Below, piece after piece: positions 25,978 to 34,960 of a stretch of DNA of 64,000 bases. Positions within the stretch are counted from its first letter, which is position 1. Every line of letters begins with the position of its first letter. The notes below the pieces were generated by a model. That model did not search any database. It was not told where the DNA came from and saw only the letters and a list, made by a program, of their open reading frames with translations. A program made the translations under genes and the position numbers. The stretch is taken from positions 46,993 through 110,992 of the forward strand of contig NZ_RCZC01000006.1 in assembly GCF_006439055.1 (NCBI RefSeq). The letters run 5' to 3'. This DNA comes from Sphingomonas glacialis. GTDB lineage: Bacteria > Pseudomonadota > Alphaproteobacteria > Sphingomonadales > Sphingomonadaceae.

Positions 25978-27263
25978 AGTTCGCCCGGCCCGAACCCCAG
26001 CGTTTCGAGCAACGCCGCCCGCGCCGTCCGGCATCGCCGCCACAGATCGGGATCGCCGAGGTCGTCTGGGGCGATGTGCTCGGGCCAATCGCGCTCGACC
26101 AGCGCCGCGATCCGATCGCAGCGCGCCGGATCGAGCAGGAAGCGCGGGTCGATCGCCGCGTACGCCGCATCATCGACCGCGACACGCAAGCGCAGGCATG
26201 CCGGGCCGCCGCCGTTGCGCATCGATTCGCGCAGATCGAGCACGTCGATCCGCCGCACCGGGCCGTTCCCCGCGACCAGCCGCTGCAGCCAGTCCCAGAC
26301 CGCGGGCAGTTCGCGGCATTCGCCCGGCACGATCAAGGCCATCGTGCCGTCGGGCAGCGTCACGAGTTGCGAGTTGAACAGATAGGAGCGGATCGCCGCC
26401 TCGAGCGAGACGCTCGACGCGGGAACCTCGAGGATCACTGCCTCGGGCAACCGCGCGCGGATGAAGCCATAGACCGCGGCCGGATCCTCGAACGCCTGTT
26501 CGTGCGTGAACAGTACGGTCTCGTTGGCGACCGCGACGACGTCATTGTGGAACGCGCCCGCGTCGATCGCCGCCTGGCTCTGCTCGACGAGCAGCGTGTC
26601 GGCCGGGTCGAGGCCGTGCCGACGCGCGACCGCCGCGCTCGCCGCGCGGTTCTGGCGTGCCGGAAAGCCGGTGTCGCGCCGCACGCCATAGACGAAGAGC
26701 TCGACACCGCGGGCGCCGTGGTGCGTCGCGAGCCGCATGAAATTGGCCGCCCCTTCGTCGCCGAGCGCGGCCGGGAGCGCATCGTGGACCGCAAAGTGGC
26801 GCGTGTCGCCGAACGCGAGGCGCAATTGCCGCGCAGTCTGCGGCGCCTCGAGGCTGCGGTGGAGCATCGTCGAGAGATTGGCGACCGACAGATGGCAGCG
26901 TCCGTCGCTCGTGTCAGGCGCGGGCGATACGGTCGCGGCGTTGGCGGTCCACATCGCCGAGGCGGCCGCGACGTTGCGCAGCAAGCCCGGATCCTCACGC
27001 CACGCCGCGGCGAGCACGGCGTCGTCATCGCCGGCAAAGCCGAGCTGGCGCAGCCAGGTCGCATCGGGCCGGTCATGCGGGAGCAGCAGCCCCTGGGGCA
27101 GCCCGAGCGCGAGCATATGGCGCATCTTGTCGATGCCCTGGAGCGCGGCGGCGCGCGGCGCGGAGACCGCGCCGGCATTGCTCGCCGAGGCGATGTTGCC
27201 GAACGACAGCCCGGCATAATTGTGGCTCGGCCCGACCAGCCCGTCGAAATTGATCTCGCGCAT
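25974..27263 (-). CDS. astB: N-succinylarginine dihydrolase AstB
   Basis: 429-residue enzyme of the guanidino-modifying fold that converts N2-succinylarginine to N2-succinylornithine, CO2 and ammonia in the arginine succinyltransferase pathway. Diagnostic segments are INFDGLVGPSHNYAGLSFGN, AGAFHNDVVAVANE and the catalytic Cys in NGGGPACLRLRVA. GGAGA precedes the ATG. No other ast gene lies nearby; it is 27 bases downstream of the transketolase-like gene and overlaps the glycosyltransferase gene, an unusual setting. Confidence 0.94.
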   Translation of the reverse strand: MREINFDGLVGPSHNYAGLSFGNIASASNAGAVSAPRAAALQGIDKMRHMLALGLPQGLLLPHDRPDATWLRQLGFAGDDDAVLAAAWREDPGLLRNVAAASAMWTANAATVSPAPDTSDGRCHLSVANLSTMLHRSLEAPQTARQLRLAFGDTRHFAVHDALPAALGDEGAANFMRLATHHGARGVELFVYGVRRDTGFPARQNRAASAAVARRHGLDPADTLLVEQSQAAIDAGAFHNDVVAVANETVLFTHEQAFEDPAAVYGFIRARLPEAVILEVPASSVSLEAAIRSYLFNSQLVTLPDGTMALIVPGECRELPAVWDWLQRLVAGNGPVRRIDVLDLRESMRNGGGPACLRLRVAVDDAAYAAIDPRFLLDPARCDRIAALVERDWPEHIAPDDLGDPDLWRRCRTARAALLETLGFGPGEL

Positions 27264-27290
27264 TCTCCGCAGCTACCGCACTCGCGGGCG

Positions 27291-29648
27291 CTAATCCACC
27301 GGCCCGAGGCAAAGTTCGGCGACCGCATCGACGATCGCCTCGGCATCGAGCCGATAGGCGCGGAACAGGTCGGGCAGATCGCCCGTCTGTCCGAACCGAT
27401 CGGTGCCGAGCGGGCTCACGCGCATCCCGCGCACGCTGCCGAGCCAGGACAGCGTCGAAGGCGCGCCGTCGATGATCGTCACGAGCTTGGCGTCGGGCGC
27501 GAGTTCGGCGAGCAAGGTATCGGCATGGCTCGCCGCGGTCGCGCCGGTCCACCGCCCGGCGTGGCGCGCCGACCAGCCGCGATGCAGCAGATCGGGCGAG
27601 GTCACCATCAGCAGACCGAGCCCGGGCACATCCTCGGCGAGCAGGTCAGCCGCTTCGAGCACCTCGGGCGTCACCGCGCCGGTGAAGACGATCGCGATAT
27701 CCTTATCGCCGCCCGGCCGCTTCAACCAATAACCGCCGCGCAGCGCGGCCTGCTCCCAGCCGTCGTCGGCGCGTTCGATCTGCGCAATCGTCCGCGTCGT
27801 AAGCCGGAGATAGACCGAGCCGCCGTCCTCGGCCTGCATATGCTCGAAGCCCCAGCGCATGATCAGCGCGAGCTCGTCGGCAAAGGCCGGCTCGAAATAG
27901 GTGAGCCCCGGCTGGCCGATCCCGATCAGCGGCGAATTGACCGACTGATGCGCCCCGCCCTCCGGCCCGAGCGTCAGCCCCGACGGTGTCGCGACCAGCA
28001 GGAAGCGCGCATCCTGGTAACACGCGTAATTGAGCGCATCGAGCCCGCGTGCGATGAACGGATCGTATACCGTGCCGATCGGCATCAGCCGCGTCCCGAA
28101 CAGCGGCGCGGCAAGCCCGAGCGCCGCAAGCATCAGGAACAGATTGTTCTCGGCAATGCCCAGCTCGATATGCTGGCCCGCCTTATGCCCCGCCCATTTC
28201 TGCGCGGTCGGAATGCGCGCGGCGGAGAAGACGTCCTTCAATTCCTGCCGGCGGAACAGCCCGCGTTGATTGACGAACGCGCCGAGGTTGGTCGAGACGG
28301 TCACGTCGGGCGACGTCGTGACGATCCGGTCGGCGAGCGGGTGCCCCGATTTGGCGAGATCGAGCAGGATCCGCCCGAACGCCGCCTGGGTCGAGAGTTC
28401 GGCACCATCGGGCACCGGCAAACGCTCGGGGACCGGCACCGCCTGTGCCGGCTTCGCCTTGGCCGCTTGCGCCAGCGCGCTCGCCTCGACGACCGCGCGC
28501 GCCGAAGCCGCAGCATTGTCGCCGAGCCCGCCATACGGCGCCCATTCCTCGCCCGCCGCAATGCCGAGATCGCCGCGCAGCTGCTCGATCTGGCCCGGGT
28601 TCATCAACCCCGAATGGTTGTCCTTGTGCCCCGCAAACGGCAGGCCATAGCCCTTGACGGTATAAGCGATGAACAGCGTCGGCACGTCATCGTCACAGCG
28701 CGCGAACGCTTCGAGCAGGGTCGCGATACAATGCCCGCCGAGATTGGTCATCAGCGCGGCGAGCGCGGCATCGTCCTGCGCGGCGATCAAGGCGAGCGTC
28801 TCGCTCTGCCCCGCCAGATTGGCATTCAACCGCGACCGCCACGCAGCCCCACCCTGATACGTCAGCGCCGCAAACTCGGCATTGGGACAGGCATCGATCC
28901 AGTCGGCGATCGCTTGCCCGCCCGCCAGCGCGAACACTTCGCGCTGCTTCTTGCCGTGCTTCAACGTCTCGACGCGCCAGCCGCACGTCTCGAAGATATC
29001 GTCGAAGCGGCGGAACATCCGGTCCGCCGTCGTGCTGTCGAGCGACTGGCGGTTGTAATCGACGATCCACCAGCAATTGCGGATGTCGTGCTTGTACGCC
29101 TCGATCAGGCATTCGTAGATATTGCCCTCGTCGAGCTCGGCATCGCCCATCAGCGCGATCATCCGGCCCGCCTCGGCCTCGGCCATCTCGCCATGCGCGA
29201 TTAGATAGTCCTGGATCAGCGATGCGAAGGCAGTGATCGCCACGCCCAACCCGACCGACCCGGTCGAGAAATCGACGGGGATCGTATCCTTGGTGCGGCT
29301 CGGATAGCTCTGCGCACCGCCCATCCCGCGATAGCGTTCGAGCGCGTCCCGGCTCTGCTGACCGAGCATATAGTGGATCGCATGCAGCACCGGCCCGGCA
29401 TGTGGCTTGACCGCGACCTTGTCGTTCGGCCGCAGCGCGCCGAAATAGAGCGCGGTCATGATCGCGGTGATCGACGCGCAGCTCGCCTGATGCCCACCGA
29501 CCTTCAGCCCGTCGCGGCTTTCACGCAGATGGTTGGCGTTGTGGATCGTCCAGGACGAGAGCCAGCGCAGCCGCGTCTCGATCGTCTCGAGCACGGCGAT
29601 CGTGGCGGGGTCGGTGTGGTGCGCAGGCGGCGTAGCGATCATATCCAT
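27291..29648 (-). CDS. Transketolase-like alpha-keto acid dehydrogenase E1 (AceE/MdeB type)
   Basis: 785-residue thiamine-diphosphate enzyme with the one-chain E1 layout. The ThDP motif is MGDAELDEGNIYECLIEAY...WIVDYNRQSLD; HIELGIAENNLFLMLAALG gives the Glu that activates the cofactor. The N-terminus (LSSWTIHNANHLRES) is like homodimeric pyruvate dehydrogenase E1 but the protein is about 100 residues shorter than E. coli AceE. The known relative MdeB of pseudomonads acts on 2-ketobutyrate next to methionine gamma-lyase; no such lyase or E2 is present here, so the substrate remains open. A LysR gene lies directly upstream. Confidence 0.85.
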   Translation of the reverse strand: MDMIATPPAHHTDPATIAVLETIETRLRWLSSWTIHNANHLRESRDGLKVGGHQASCASITAIMTALYFGALRPNDKVAVKPHAGPVLHAIHYMLGQQSRDALERYRGMGGAQSYPSRTKDTIPVDFSTGSVGLGVAITAFASLIQDYLIAHGEMAEAEAGRMIALMGDAELDEGNIYECLIEAYKHDIRNCWWIVDYNRQSLDSTTADRMFRRFDDIFETCGWRVETLKHGKKQREVFALAGGQAIADWIDACPNAEFAALTYQGGAAWRSRLNANLAGQSETLALIAAQDDAALAALMTNLGGHCIATLLEAFARCDDDVPTLFIAYTVKGYGLPFAGHKDNHSGLMNPGQIEQLRGDLGIAAGEEWAPYGGLGDNAAASARAVVEASALAQAAKAKPAQAVPVPERLPVPDGAELSTQAAFGRILLDLAKSGHPLADRIVTTSPDVTVSTNLGAFVNQRGLFRRQELKDVFSAARIPTAQKWAGHKAGQHIELGIAENNLFLMLAALGLAAPLFGTRLMPIGTVYDPFIARGLDALNYACYQDARFLLVATPSGLTLGPEGGAHQSVNSPLIGIGQPGLTYFEPAFADELALIMRWGFEHMQAEDGGSVYLRLTTRTIAQIERADDGWEQAALRGGYWLKRPGGDKDIAIVFTGAVTPEVLEAADLLAEDVPGLGLLMVTSPDLLHRGWSARHAGRWTGATAASHADTLLAELAPDAKLVTIIDGAPSTLSWLGSVRGMRVSPLGTDRFGQTGDLPDLFRAYRLDAEAIVDAVAELCLGPVD

Positions 29649-29700
29649 GTCGCCTGATAGCCGATCGGCGCGCGACCGCGATGCCCCTTTTGGCGGAGAA

Positions 29701-30690
29701 TCACACCACCGCGACAGGTGCCCCCGGGCGCGCGGCGAATTGCGCGATCAGCCAGCTGCGCACCAGGCTGATCGTCGGATCGGCGAGATCGTCGGCGCGC
29801 AGTTTGAGGTAATAGCCAAAGCCGTCGTTGATCACGGTGTCGTAGGGCACGACGAGCCGGCCGGCGGCGATTTCGGGTGCGAACATGTCGATGTCGGCGA
29901 GCGCGACGCCGTCCGAATGCATCGCATAGCCGACCGCGAGCGCATTGGCATCGAAGGCGAGCCCGCGCTCGACATCGAGTTCGATCCGGCACTGGCGCGC
30001 GAAGGTGCTCCACAGCAACCCGCGCGGCTGCCCCTCGAGCTTGACGTGGAGCAGCGGATTGTCCGCCAGGAACTGCTCGAGCGACTTGCCGGCATTCCGC
30101 TGCGCAACCTCCGGCGAACAGACCGGCGCGACGCGCACCATCCACAGAAGGTCGGTCACGCGATCGTCGATATTGGGCCGATCGAACACGATCGCCATGT
30201 CGGTCTCGCTGCTCGGCAAGCCGACCGCGGACGAGCTCGAAATGTCGATCCGGATCGCGGGATGCGCGGCATGGAACGCCTGGATCATCGGCATCACGAC
30301 CTGCTGCAACAGGCTCGGCGGAATGTGGAGGCGGATCGGGCGGCTGGTGTCGGGGTTGCTGCTGATCGCATTCATGGTCTGTTCGAGCCGATCGAACGCC
30401 TTGCCGACCTCGGGCAACAGCGTGGCGCCCGCCGCGGTCAACGCCAGCCCCTGCCCCGATCGATCGAACAGTTTATGGCCGAGCAGCTTTTCGAGGCTGA
30501 TCACATGTCGGCTCACCGCGCTTTGCGACACGTCGAGCGCCTGCGCGCCCGCGGTGAAGCTCAGCCGCTGCCCGACCGCGTCGAACGCGCGCAGCGCGTT
30601 GAGCGGGAGCCAGCGCCGATTGACCGGGGATGGGCTGGAAATGGCGGACTCCTGAACGCTCGGTGCGGCACGGCTATGCGGGCCTACCAA
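29701..30690 (-). CDS. LysR-family transcriptional regulator (GcvA-like)
   Basis: Helix-turn-helix regulator of 313-329 residues. The DNA-binding part is RRWLPLNALRAFDAVGQRLS through SQSAVSRHVISLEKLLGHKL, followed by the substrate-binding domain. Only a TTG at 30690 gives a conventional start, with a poor ribosome site. An ATT codon at 30642 sits 6 bases after AGGAG and would give ISSPSPVNRRWLPL, so a rare ATT start is possible. It precedes the E1-like gene by 52 bases on the same strand and probably controls it, and it is divergent from the MFS gene. Confidence 0.9.
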   Translation of the reverse strand: MVGPHSRAAPSVQESAISSPSPVNRRWLPLNALRAFDAVGQRLSFTAGAQALDVSQSAVSRHVISLEKLLGHKLFDRSGQGLALTAAGATLLPEVGKAFDRLEQTMNAISSNPDTSRPIRLHIPPSLLQQVVMPMIQAFHAAHPAIRIDISSSSAVGLPSSETDMAIVFDRPNIDDRVTDLLWMVRVAPVCSPEVAQRNAGKSLEQFLADNPLLHVKLEGQPRGLLWSTFARQCRIELDVERGLAFDANALAVGYAMHSDGVALADIDMFAPEIAAGRLVVPYDTVINDGFGYYLKLRADDLADPTISLVRSWLIAQFAARPGAPVAVV

Positions 30691-30856
30691 GCGCGTTTTC
30701 CGCCGCGATGCAACGCCCGGGCGTGCGCGGCGCGCCCCTGCCGCATGGCCCGATCACGCAAGGCCTTTCTGCGCAGCCGTTCGGCCGCTAGGCGGGTCGG
30801 CTTGTAATCCGCGCCCGCGGTGCGGGACGGCAAAGCATCTGGGGGCGTGACGACGA

Positions 30857-32155
30857 ATGATGGGAACCACACCGCGGCTCGAATCGGCGCGCTGGTATGT
30901 CGTGCTCGTGCTCGGGCTGGTCTATGCGCTCAACATCGCCGACCGGTATGTCGTCTCGACCGTGCTCGAGCCGATCCGCAAGGAATTCGGCCTGTCGGAT
31001 TCAGGCGTCGCGTGGCTGACCGGCGTGTCGCTCGCCTTCTTCTACATCTTCGTCGGGCTGCCGATCGCGCGGCTGGCCGACCACGCCAACCGCCGCAACA
31101 TCGTCGCCGCGGCGATCATGCTATGGTCGGCGGCAACCGCCGTGCTCGGGCTCACGCAGAATTACTGGCAGTTCCTGCTCGCCCGCATCGCGGTCGGCGT
31201 CGGCGAGGCGGGCGGCACCCCGCCCTCGACCTCGATCGTCGCAGACACCTTCCCGCGCCAGCGGCGTGCGTTTGCGTTGACGGTCTATGCGCTCGGCCTG
31301 CCGCTCGGCGCGTGGCTCGGGTCGAGCGTGGCGGGCGCGATCGTCGAGCATTTCCATAGCTGGCGGGCGGCCTTCATCGCACTCGGCGTTCCCGGCGTGG
31401 TGTTCGGGTTGATCATCCTGCTCACCGTGCGCGAGCCGGTGCGCGGGCGTTTCGAGCGGATCAGCGAAGCAAAAGTCCCCAGCGCGACCTTCCGCGAGAC
31501 CTGCAAGTTCCTGTGGTCGCAGCGCTCGGCGTGGCACATCAATGCCGCGGGCACGGTGATCTGCCTGTGGGGCTGGGGTCTGCTGTTCTGGACGCAGACC
31601 TATTTCGAGCGCGCCTATGGCCTGTCGACCGCCGAGGCGGGCGCGCGGCTGGGCACGATCTATTTCTGGGCGGGCACCGTCGCGACGATCGCCACCGGCG
31701 CGATCCTCGCACTGCCGCAGATGCAGGATCCCAAGCGGATCGCGCAAGGGCTTGCCGCGATCGTCGCGCTCTCCACGATCCCGTCGTTCATCATCTACTG
31801 GACGCATTCGCTTTCGCTCGCGACCGCGATGCTGTGGATCGTCGTGCCGGCGATCTATCTCTATGTCGGGCCGACGATGGCGCTGCTGCTCAACTTCATG
31901 CCCGCCAATATGCGCGCGCAGGGCATGGCGATCAGCCTGCTCACCGCCAATGTCGCCAATCTGATCATCGCGCCGACTGTCGTCGGCTGGCTGAGCGATA
32001 CGCTTGCCGGGCGGCTGGGCAGCAACGCGGAGTCGTTGCGCTACGCCTTGCTCGCACTGTCGCTGACCGGCTTTTGGGCGGCGTACCACTACTGGACGAG
32101 CGTGCGGACCTTCGCCGCCGACGATGCGCGGATCCAGGGAGCGGGCGCCGCCTGA
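30857..32155 (+). CDS. MFS transporter, spinster-like
   Basis: 432-residue transporter with about twelve membrane helices. It opens WYVVLVLGLVYALNIADRY and carries the loop motif GLPIARLADHANRRNIVA between helices 2 and 3 and FLLARIAVGVGEAGGTPPST in helix 4-5, typical of the spinster/YihN branch common in sphingomonads, often next to TonB receptors. The substrate is unknown. It converges on the TonB receptor gene, with a perfect 31-base inverted repeat between them. Confidence 0.92.
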   Translation: MMGTTPRLESARWYVVLVLGLVYALNIADRYVVSTVLEPIRKEFGLSDSGVAWLTGVSLAFFYIFVGLPIARLADHANRRNIVAAAIMLWSAATAVLGLTQNYWQFLLARIAVGVGEAGGTPPSTSIVADTFPRQRRAFALTVYALGLPLGAWLGSSVAGAIVEHFHSWRAAFIALGVPGVVFGLIILLTVREPVRGRFERISEAKVPSATFRETCKFLWSQRSAWHINAAGTVICLWGWGLLFWTQTYFERAYGLSTAEAGARLGTIYFWAGTVATIATGAILALPQMQDPKRIAQGLAAIVALSTIPSFIIYWTHSLSLATAMLWIVVPAIYLYVGPTMALLLNFMPANMRAQGMAISLLTANVANLIIAPTVVGWLSDTLAGRLGSNAESLRYALLALSLTGFWAAYHYWTSVRTFAADDARIQGAGAA

Positions 32156-32165
32156 GACCAGTAGT

Positions 32166-32261
32166 CGTCACCCCGGCCTTGTGCCGGGGCCCACCGTGCC
32201 GCGCGAACTACGCCGTAAGCGCGTGCCGCCCGGTGGGCCCCGGCACAAGGCCGGGGTGACG
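32166..32261. repeat. Perfect 31-base inverted repeat between convergent genes
   Basis: The arm at 32166-32196 (starting CGTCACCCCGGCCTTGTGCC) and the arm at 32231-32261 are exact reverse complements with a 34-base loop. Each arm also holds a small internal hairpin (CCCCGGC...GCCGGGG). It sits between the MFS and TonB-receptor stops and would terminate from both sides. Confidence 0.92.
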
Positions 32262-32276
32262 CAGGAGGAACGAGCG

Positions 32277-34814
32277 CTAGAACTTAACCTTCGCCCGCAC
32301 GCCGATCGTGCGTGGGCGCGCATACGTCACGCGCGAGCCCGCCTGATAGATCGCGTAATAGGTCGCGCGCTGGATATCGATCACCTTGACGCCATTGAAC
32401 AGATTGTTGCCGAAGATGCCGAACTCGTAATTGCCGATGTCATAGGCGATCGACGCGCTGGCATTGTGGCTCTCGGGGATCACCGCATAGGTCTGGCTGC
32501 GCCCGCCATTACTCGCTGTGTCGACGATCAGCTTTTTGGTCGCCGGATCGAGCGTGGTCGAGAAGTTGTTGAACGTCGTCTGCTGCGACGAGATGTATTT
32601 GTACGTCGCCTGCAGATGGATCGCCCCGCGCCCGAGATCGGCATCGTAGAACGCCCCCGCCGACGCCGTCACGCGCGGCGAATACGGCGTGCGGTCGCCG
32701 TCGAACGCGCCGACCGTCGGGATGTCGCCACGCGCGGTCGAATCGTTGAACGAGAAGCTGCCGTTGAGCGTGATGTTGCGCGTCGCCTTGACCGCCGCCT
32801 CGAGCTCGACGCCCTTGCTCGCGATCTTGCCCTTATTGTCGGTGAAGAAATACGAGCAGTTCAGCCGCAACCGCGTCTGCACGTCGGACCAGTCGATATA
32901 ATAGGCGCTGGCGTTGAGCGTCACGCGACCACCCGCGAACTTGGCCTTTTCGCCGATCGTGTAGTTCCACAATTTGTCGGGCCCGAAGGTCCCCGGCGCG
33001 GCGCTATACCCGTACGAATTGAGCTGCGTCGTGCAGCGCCCGGCAAGCCCCGCCGTGCCGAGCGGCACCGGCTGGTTCGCGCCGCCATAGCGGAAGCCCT
33101 TGGCGGCTTCGGCATAGATCAGCACATTGTCGTCGAGCTTGTACGAGATGTTGGCGCGCGGATTGACGCCGTTCGATTTGAGCGTCGAGCGGATCGACTG
33201 GGTGGTACCCGTCGTGCGCCCCTGCGCGTCCTTGCCGAGCAGCACGCCGAACGCGCCGCCTTCATAGAGATAATAGCTCTCCTTGAAGTTGAAGTAGCGC
33301 AGGCCCGCGGTCAGATCGAGCCGGTCGGTCACGTGCCACGTGCCATCCGCATAGGCCGCGAACTGATGTTCGTGCACATCCTGCAGCCCCGAGAAGATGT
33401 CGTTCGAGCTGAATGCGCCATCGACGGTCTTCGAATCGTACAAGCCGGTCGGCGTCGCGAACGGGCCGAACGCGGCGTTCTGGTAGGACAGCGTGTCGAA
33501 CCCGGCGACCGGGATGTCCTGGACGAGATGCCGGTTCTGCTTCTCGTAGAACGCGCCGACGGTCCATTTGACCGGGCCATCGCTCTTCGACACCAGCCGC
33601 GCCTCGGCCATGAAGTCGTTGAGCTTCTGGTTGATCGTATAGTTTTCGGCCGGGATAAGGCTCGTCACCGCATGGTCGTAGCTCGCGGGCGGGGCGTAGA
33701 GCGGGTATTTGCCGGCGCCGGTATAGGGCGCGTAATAATTGGCGAAATAATAGCCGATCTGCGGATCGGGGCTCGCGTTGAAGCCGATCTTGCGGTCGGT
33801 GTACGCCCCGGTCACGATCACATTGGCGAAGCCCGCGTCGTAATCGAAACCGCCGGTGTAGAGTTTGAACAGATCGCGCGTGCCCTCGGCGCCGTTGCTC
33901 TCATAGGTGTAGGGCGCGAGGCCATCGAGCCCGGTGTTGAGCCCCTTCGCGCGGCTGTTCTCATAGGTGAAGCTGCCATCGACGGTCAGTTTGTCGGTCG
34001 GCGTCCAGCGCACTGCGACGCGGCCCTGCGTCGAGCGGTTGCTGTTGGCGTTATCGACGCGGTGCTGGCCGATATTGTCGATGAAGCCGCCATCGTTGCC
34101 GACGAAGATGTTGCCGCGGACCGCCAGCTCGTCCTTGATCAGCGGGATGTTGACCATGCCGCGGACATTGTAGCTGCCTGCGCCATGCTCGGTGGTCGAT
34201 CCGCTCGCTTCGGCCGTGCCGAAGAAGCTGCGCGCATCGGGCTTGGCCGTCACGAAGCGCACCGTGCCCGCCATCGAGCCCGCGCCGAACAGCGTGCCCT
34301 GCGGCCCGCGCAGCACTTCGACGCGGTCGAGATCATAGACCTTGAGGTCGGGCGTCTGCCCCTGCACCGAGATCGGCGTGTCATCGAGATACACCGCCAC
34401 CAACGGTCGGTCCGACGTGTCCGACGTCACGTAACCGCCGGTCGCAAGCCCGCGCAGGTTGAACTTGTTGAACCCCGGCGCGCCCTCGGTGATGACGAGC
34501 GAGGGGGTGAATTTGGCGAGATCGGACAGATTGCCCTGCCCCGATTTGGTGATCTGATCGACGTTCACCACCGACACCGCGATCGGCACCGTCTGCAACG
34601 ATTGCGCGCCCGAGCGTGTCGCGGTGACGACGATGTCGTTCAGCTCGTCGCCCTGCCCCGCCGCCTGCGGCGCATCGGCGGGCGCTTGTGGATCGGGTGC
34701 GGCCAGCGCCACGCCCGGCGCGATCAGCGCAAGCGCCGCGCCCGACGCCATGAGCCGCGCGACGATCCGCGCAGGACGCGCCGAAACGCTGTGACCGACA
34801 GAAATGCTCAACAC
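32277..34814 (-). CDS. TonB-dependent receptor
   Basis: 845-residue outer-membrane receptor. The start is the GTG at 34814 with AAAGGGG upstream, giving a signal peptide (ARLMASGAALALIAPGVALAA). Next are the TonB box region (DIVVTATRSGAQSLQTVPIA), the plug (FNLRGLATGGYV, VEVLRGPQGTLFGAGSMAG) and a barrel ending in TIGVRAKVKF. It resembles the CirA/IroN-like receptors that sphingomonads use for many substrates, not only iron. The TPR-sulfotransferase gene lies immediately upstream on the same strand. The ligand is unknown. Confidence 0.94.
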   Translation of the reverse strand: MLSISVGHSVSARPARIVARLMASGAALALIAPGVALAAPDPQAPADAPQAAGQGDELNDIVVTATRSGAQSLQTVPIAVSVVNVDQITKSGQGNLSDLAKFTPSLVITEGAPGFNKFNLRGLATGGYVTSDTSDRPLVAVYLDDTPISVQGQTPDLKVYDLDRVEVLRGPQGTLFGAGSMAGTVRFVTAKPDARSFFGTAEASGSTTEHGAGSYNVRGMVNIPLIKDELAVRGNIFVGNDGGFIDNIGQHRVDNANSNRSTQGRVAVRWTPTDKLTVDGSFTYENSRAKGLNTGLDGLAPYTYESNGAEGTRDLFKLYTGGFDYDAGFANVIVTGAYTDRKIGFNASPDPQIGYYFANYYAPYTGAGKYPLYAPPASYDHAVTSLIPAENYTINQKLNDFMAEARLVSKSDGPVKWTVGAFYEKQNRHLVQDIPVAGFDTLSYQNAAFGPFATPTGLYDSKTVDGAFSSNDIFSGLQDVHEHQFAAYADGTWHVTDRLDLTAGLRYFNFKESYYLYEGGAFGVLLGKDAQGRTTGTTQSIRSTLKSNGVNPRANISYKLDDNVLIYAEAAKGFRYGGANQPVPLGTAGLAGRCTTQLNSYGYSAAPGTFGPDKLWNYTIGEKAKFAGGRVTLNASAYYIDWSDVQTRLRLNCSYFFTDNKGKIASKGVELEAAVKATRNITLNGSFSFNDSTARGDIPTVGAFDGDRTPYSPRVTASAGAFYDADLGRGAIHLQATYKYISSQQTTFNNFSTTLDPATKKLIVDTASNGGRSQTYAVIPESHNASASIAYDIGNYEFGIFGNNLFNGVKVIDIQRATYYAIYQAGSRVTYARPRTIGVRAKVKF

Positions 34815-34934
34815 GAAAGTCCCCTTTGCAACCCAGCTGCCCCGCCAAGGCAGCCATCGCGCACGCCATTCCCGGCTTATGCTTTCGACGCTGTCCTTGA
34901 TCCCCGTTTGATATCGAAAATCGGATAGGGGCAT

Positions 34935-34960
34935 CCAATTTTGGCATCAATGCCGATTGG
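34935..34960. promoter_or_regulatory. 26-base imperfect dyad upstream of the TonB receptor
   Basis: CCAAT-TTT-GGCAT-CA-ATGCC-G-ATTGG: two pairs of 5-base arms around a 2-base centre. It overlaps the last codons of the sulfotransferase gene and lies about 120 bases before the receptor start. It has no T-run, so an operator is more likely than a terminator. No cognate regulator is known. Confidence 0.4.

Noticed and set aside
26076..29204. 1042-residue open frame antisense to astB and the E1-like gene
   Set aside because: It is a compositional shadow; both opposite-strand genes have clear active-site motifs.
30684..30872. 62-residue minus-strand frame between LysR and the MFS gene
   Set aside because: It is Arg/Ala-rich and overlaps the MFS start; the region is better read as a divergent promoter spacer.
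32124..34928. 934-residue open frame antisense to the TonB receptor
   Set aside because: It is Arg-rich with no domain, and the receptor on the other strand has signal, plug and barrel features.
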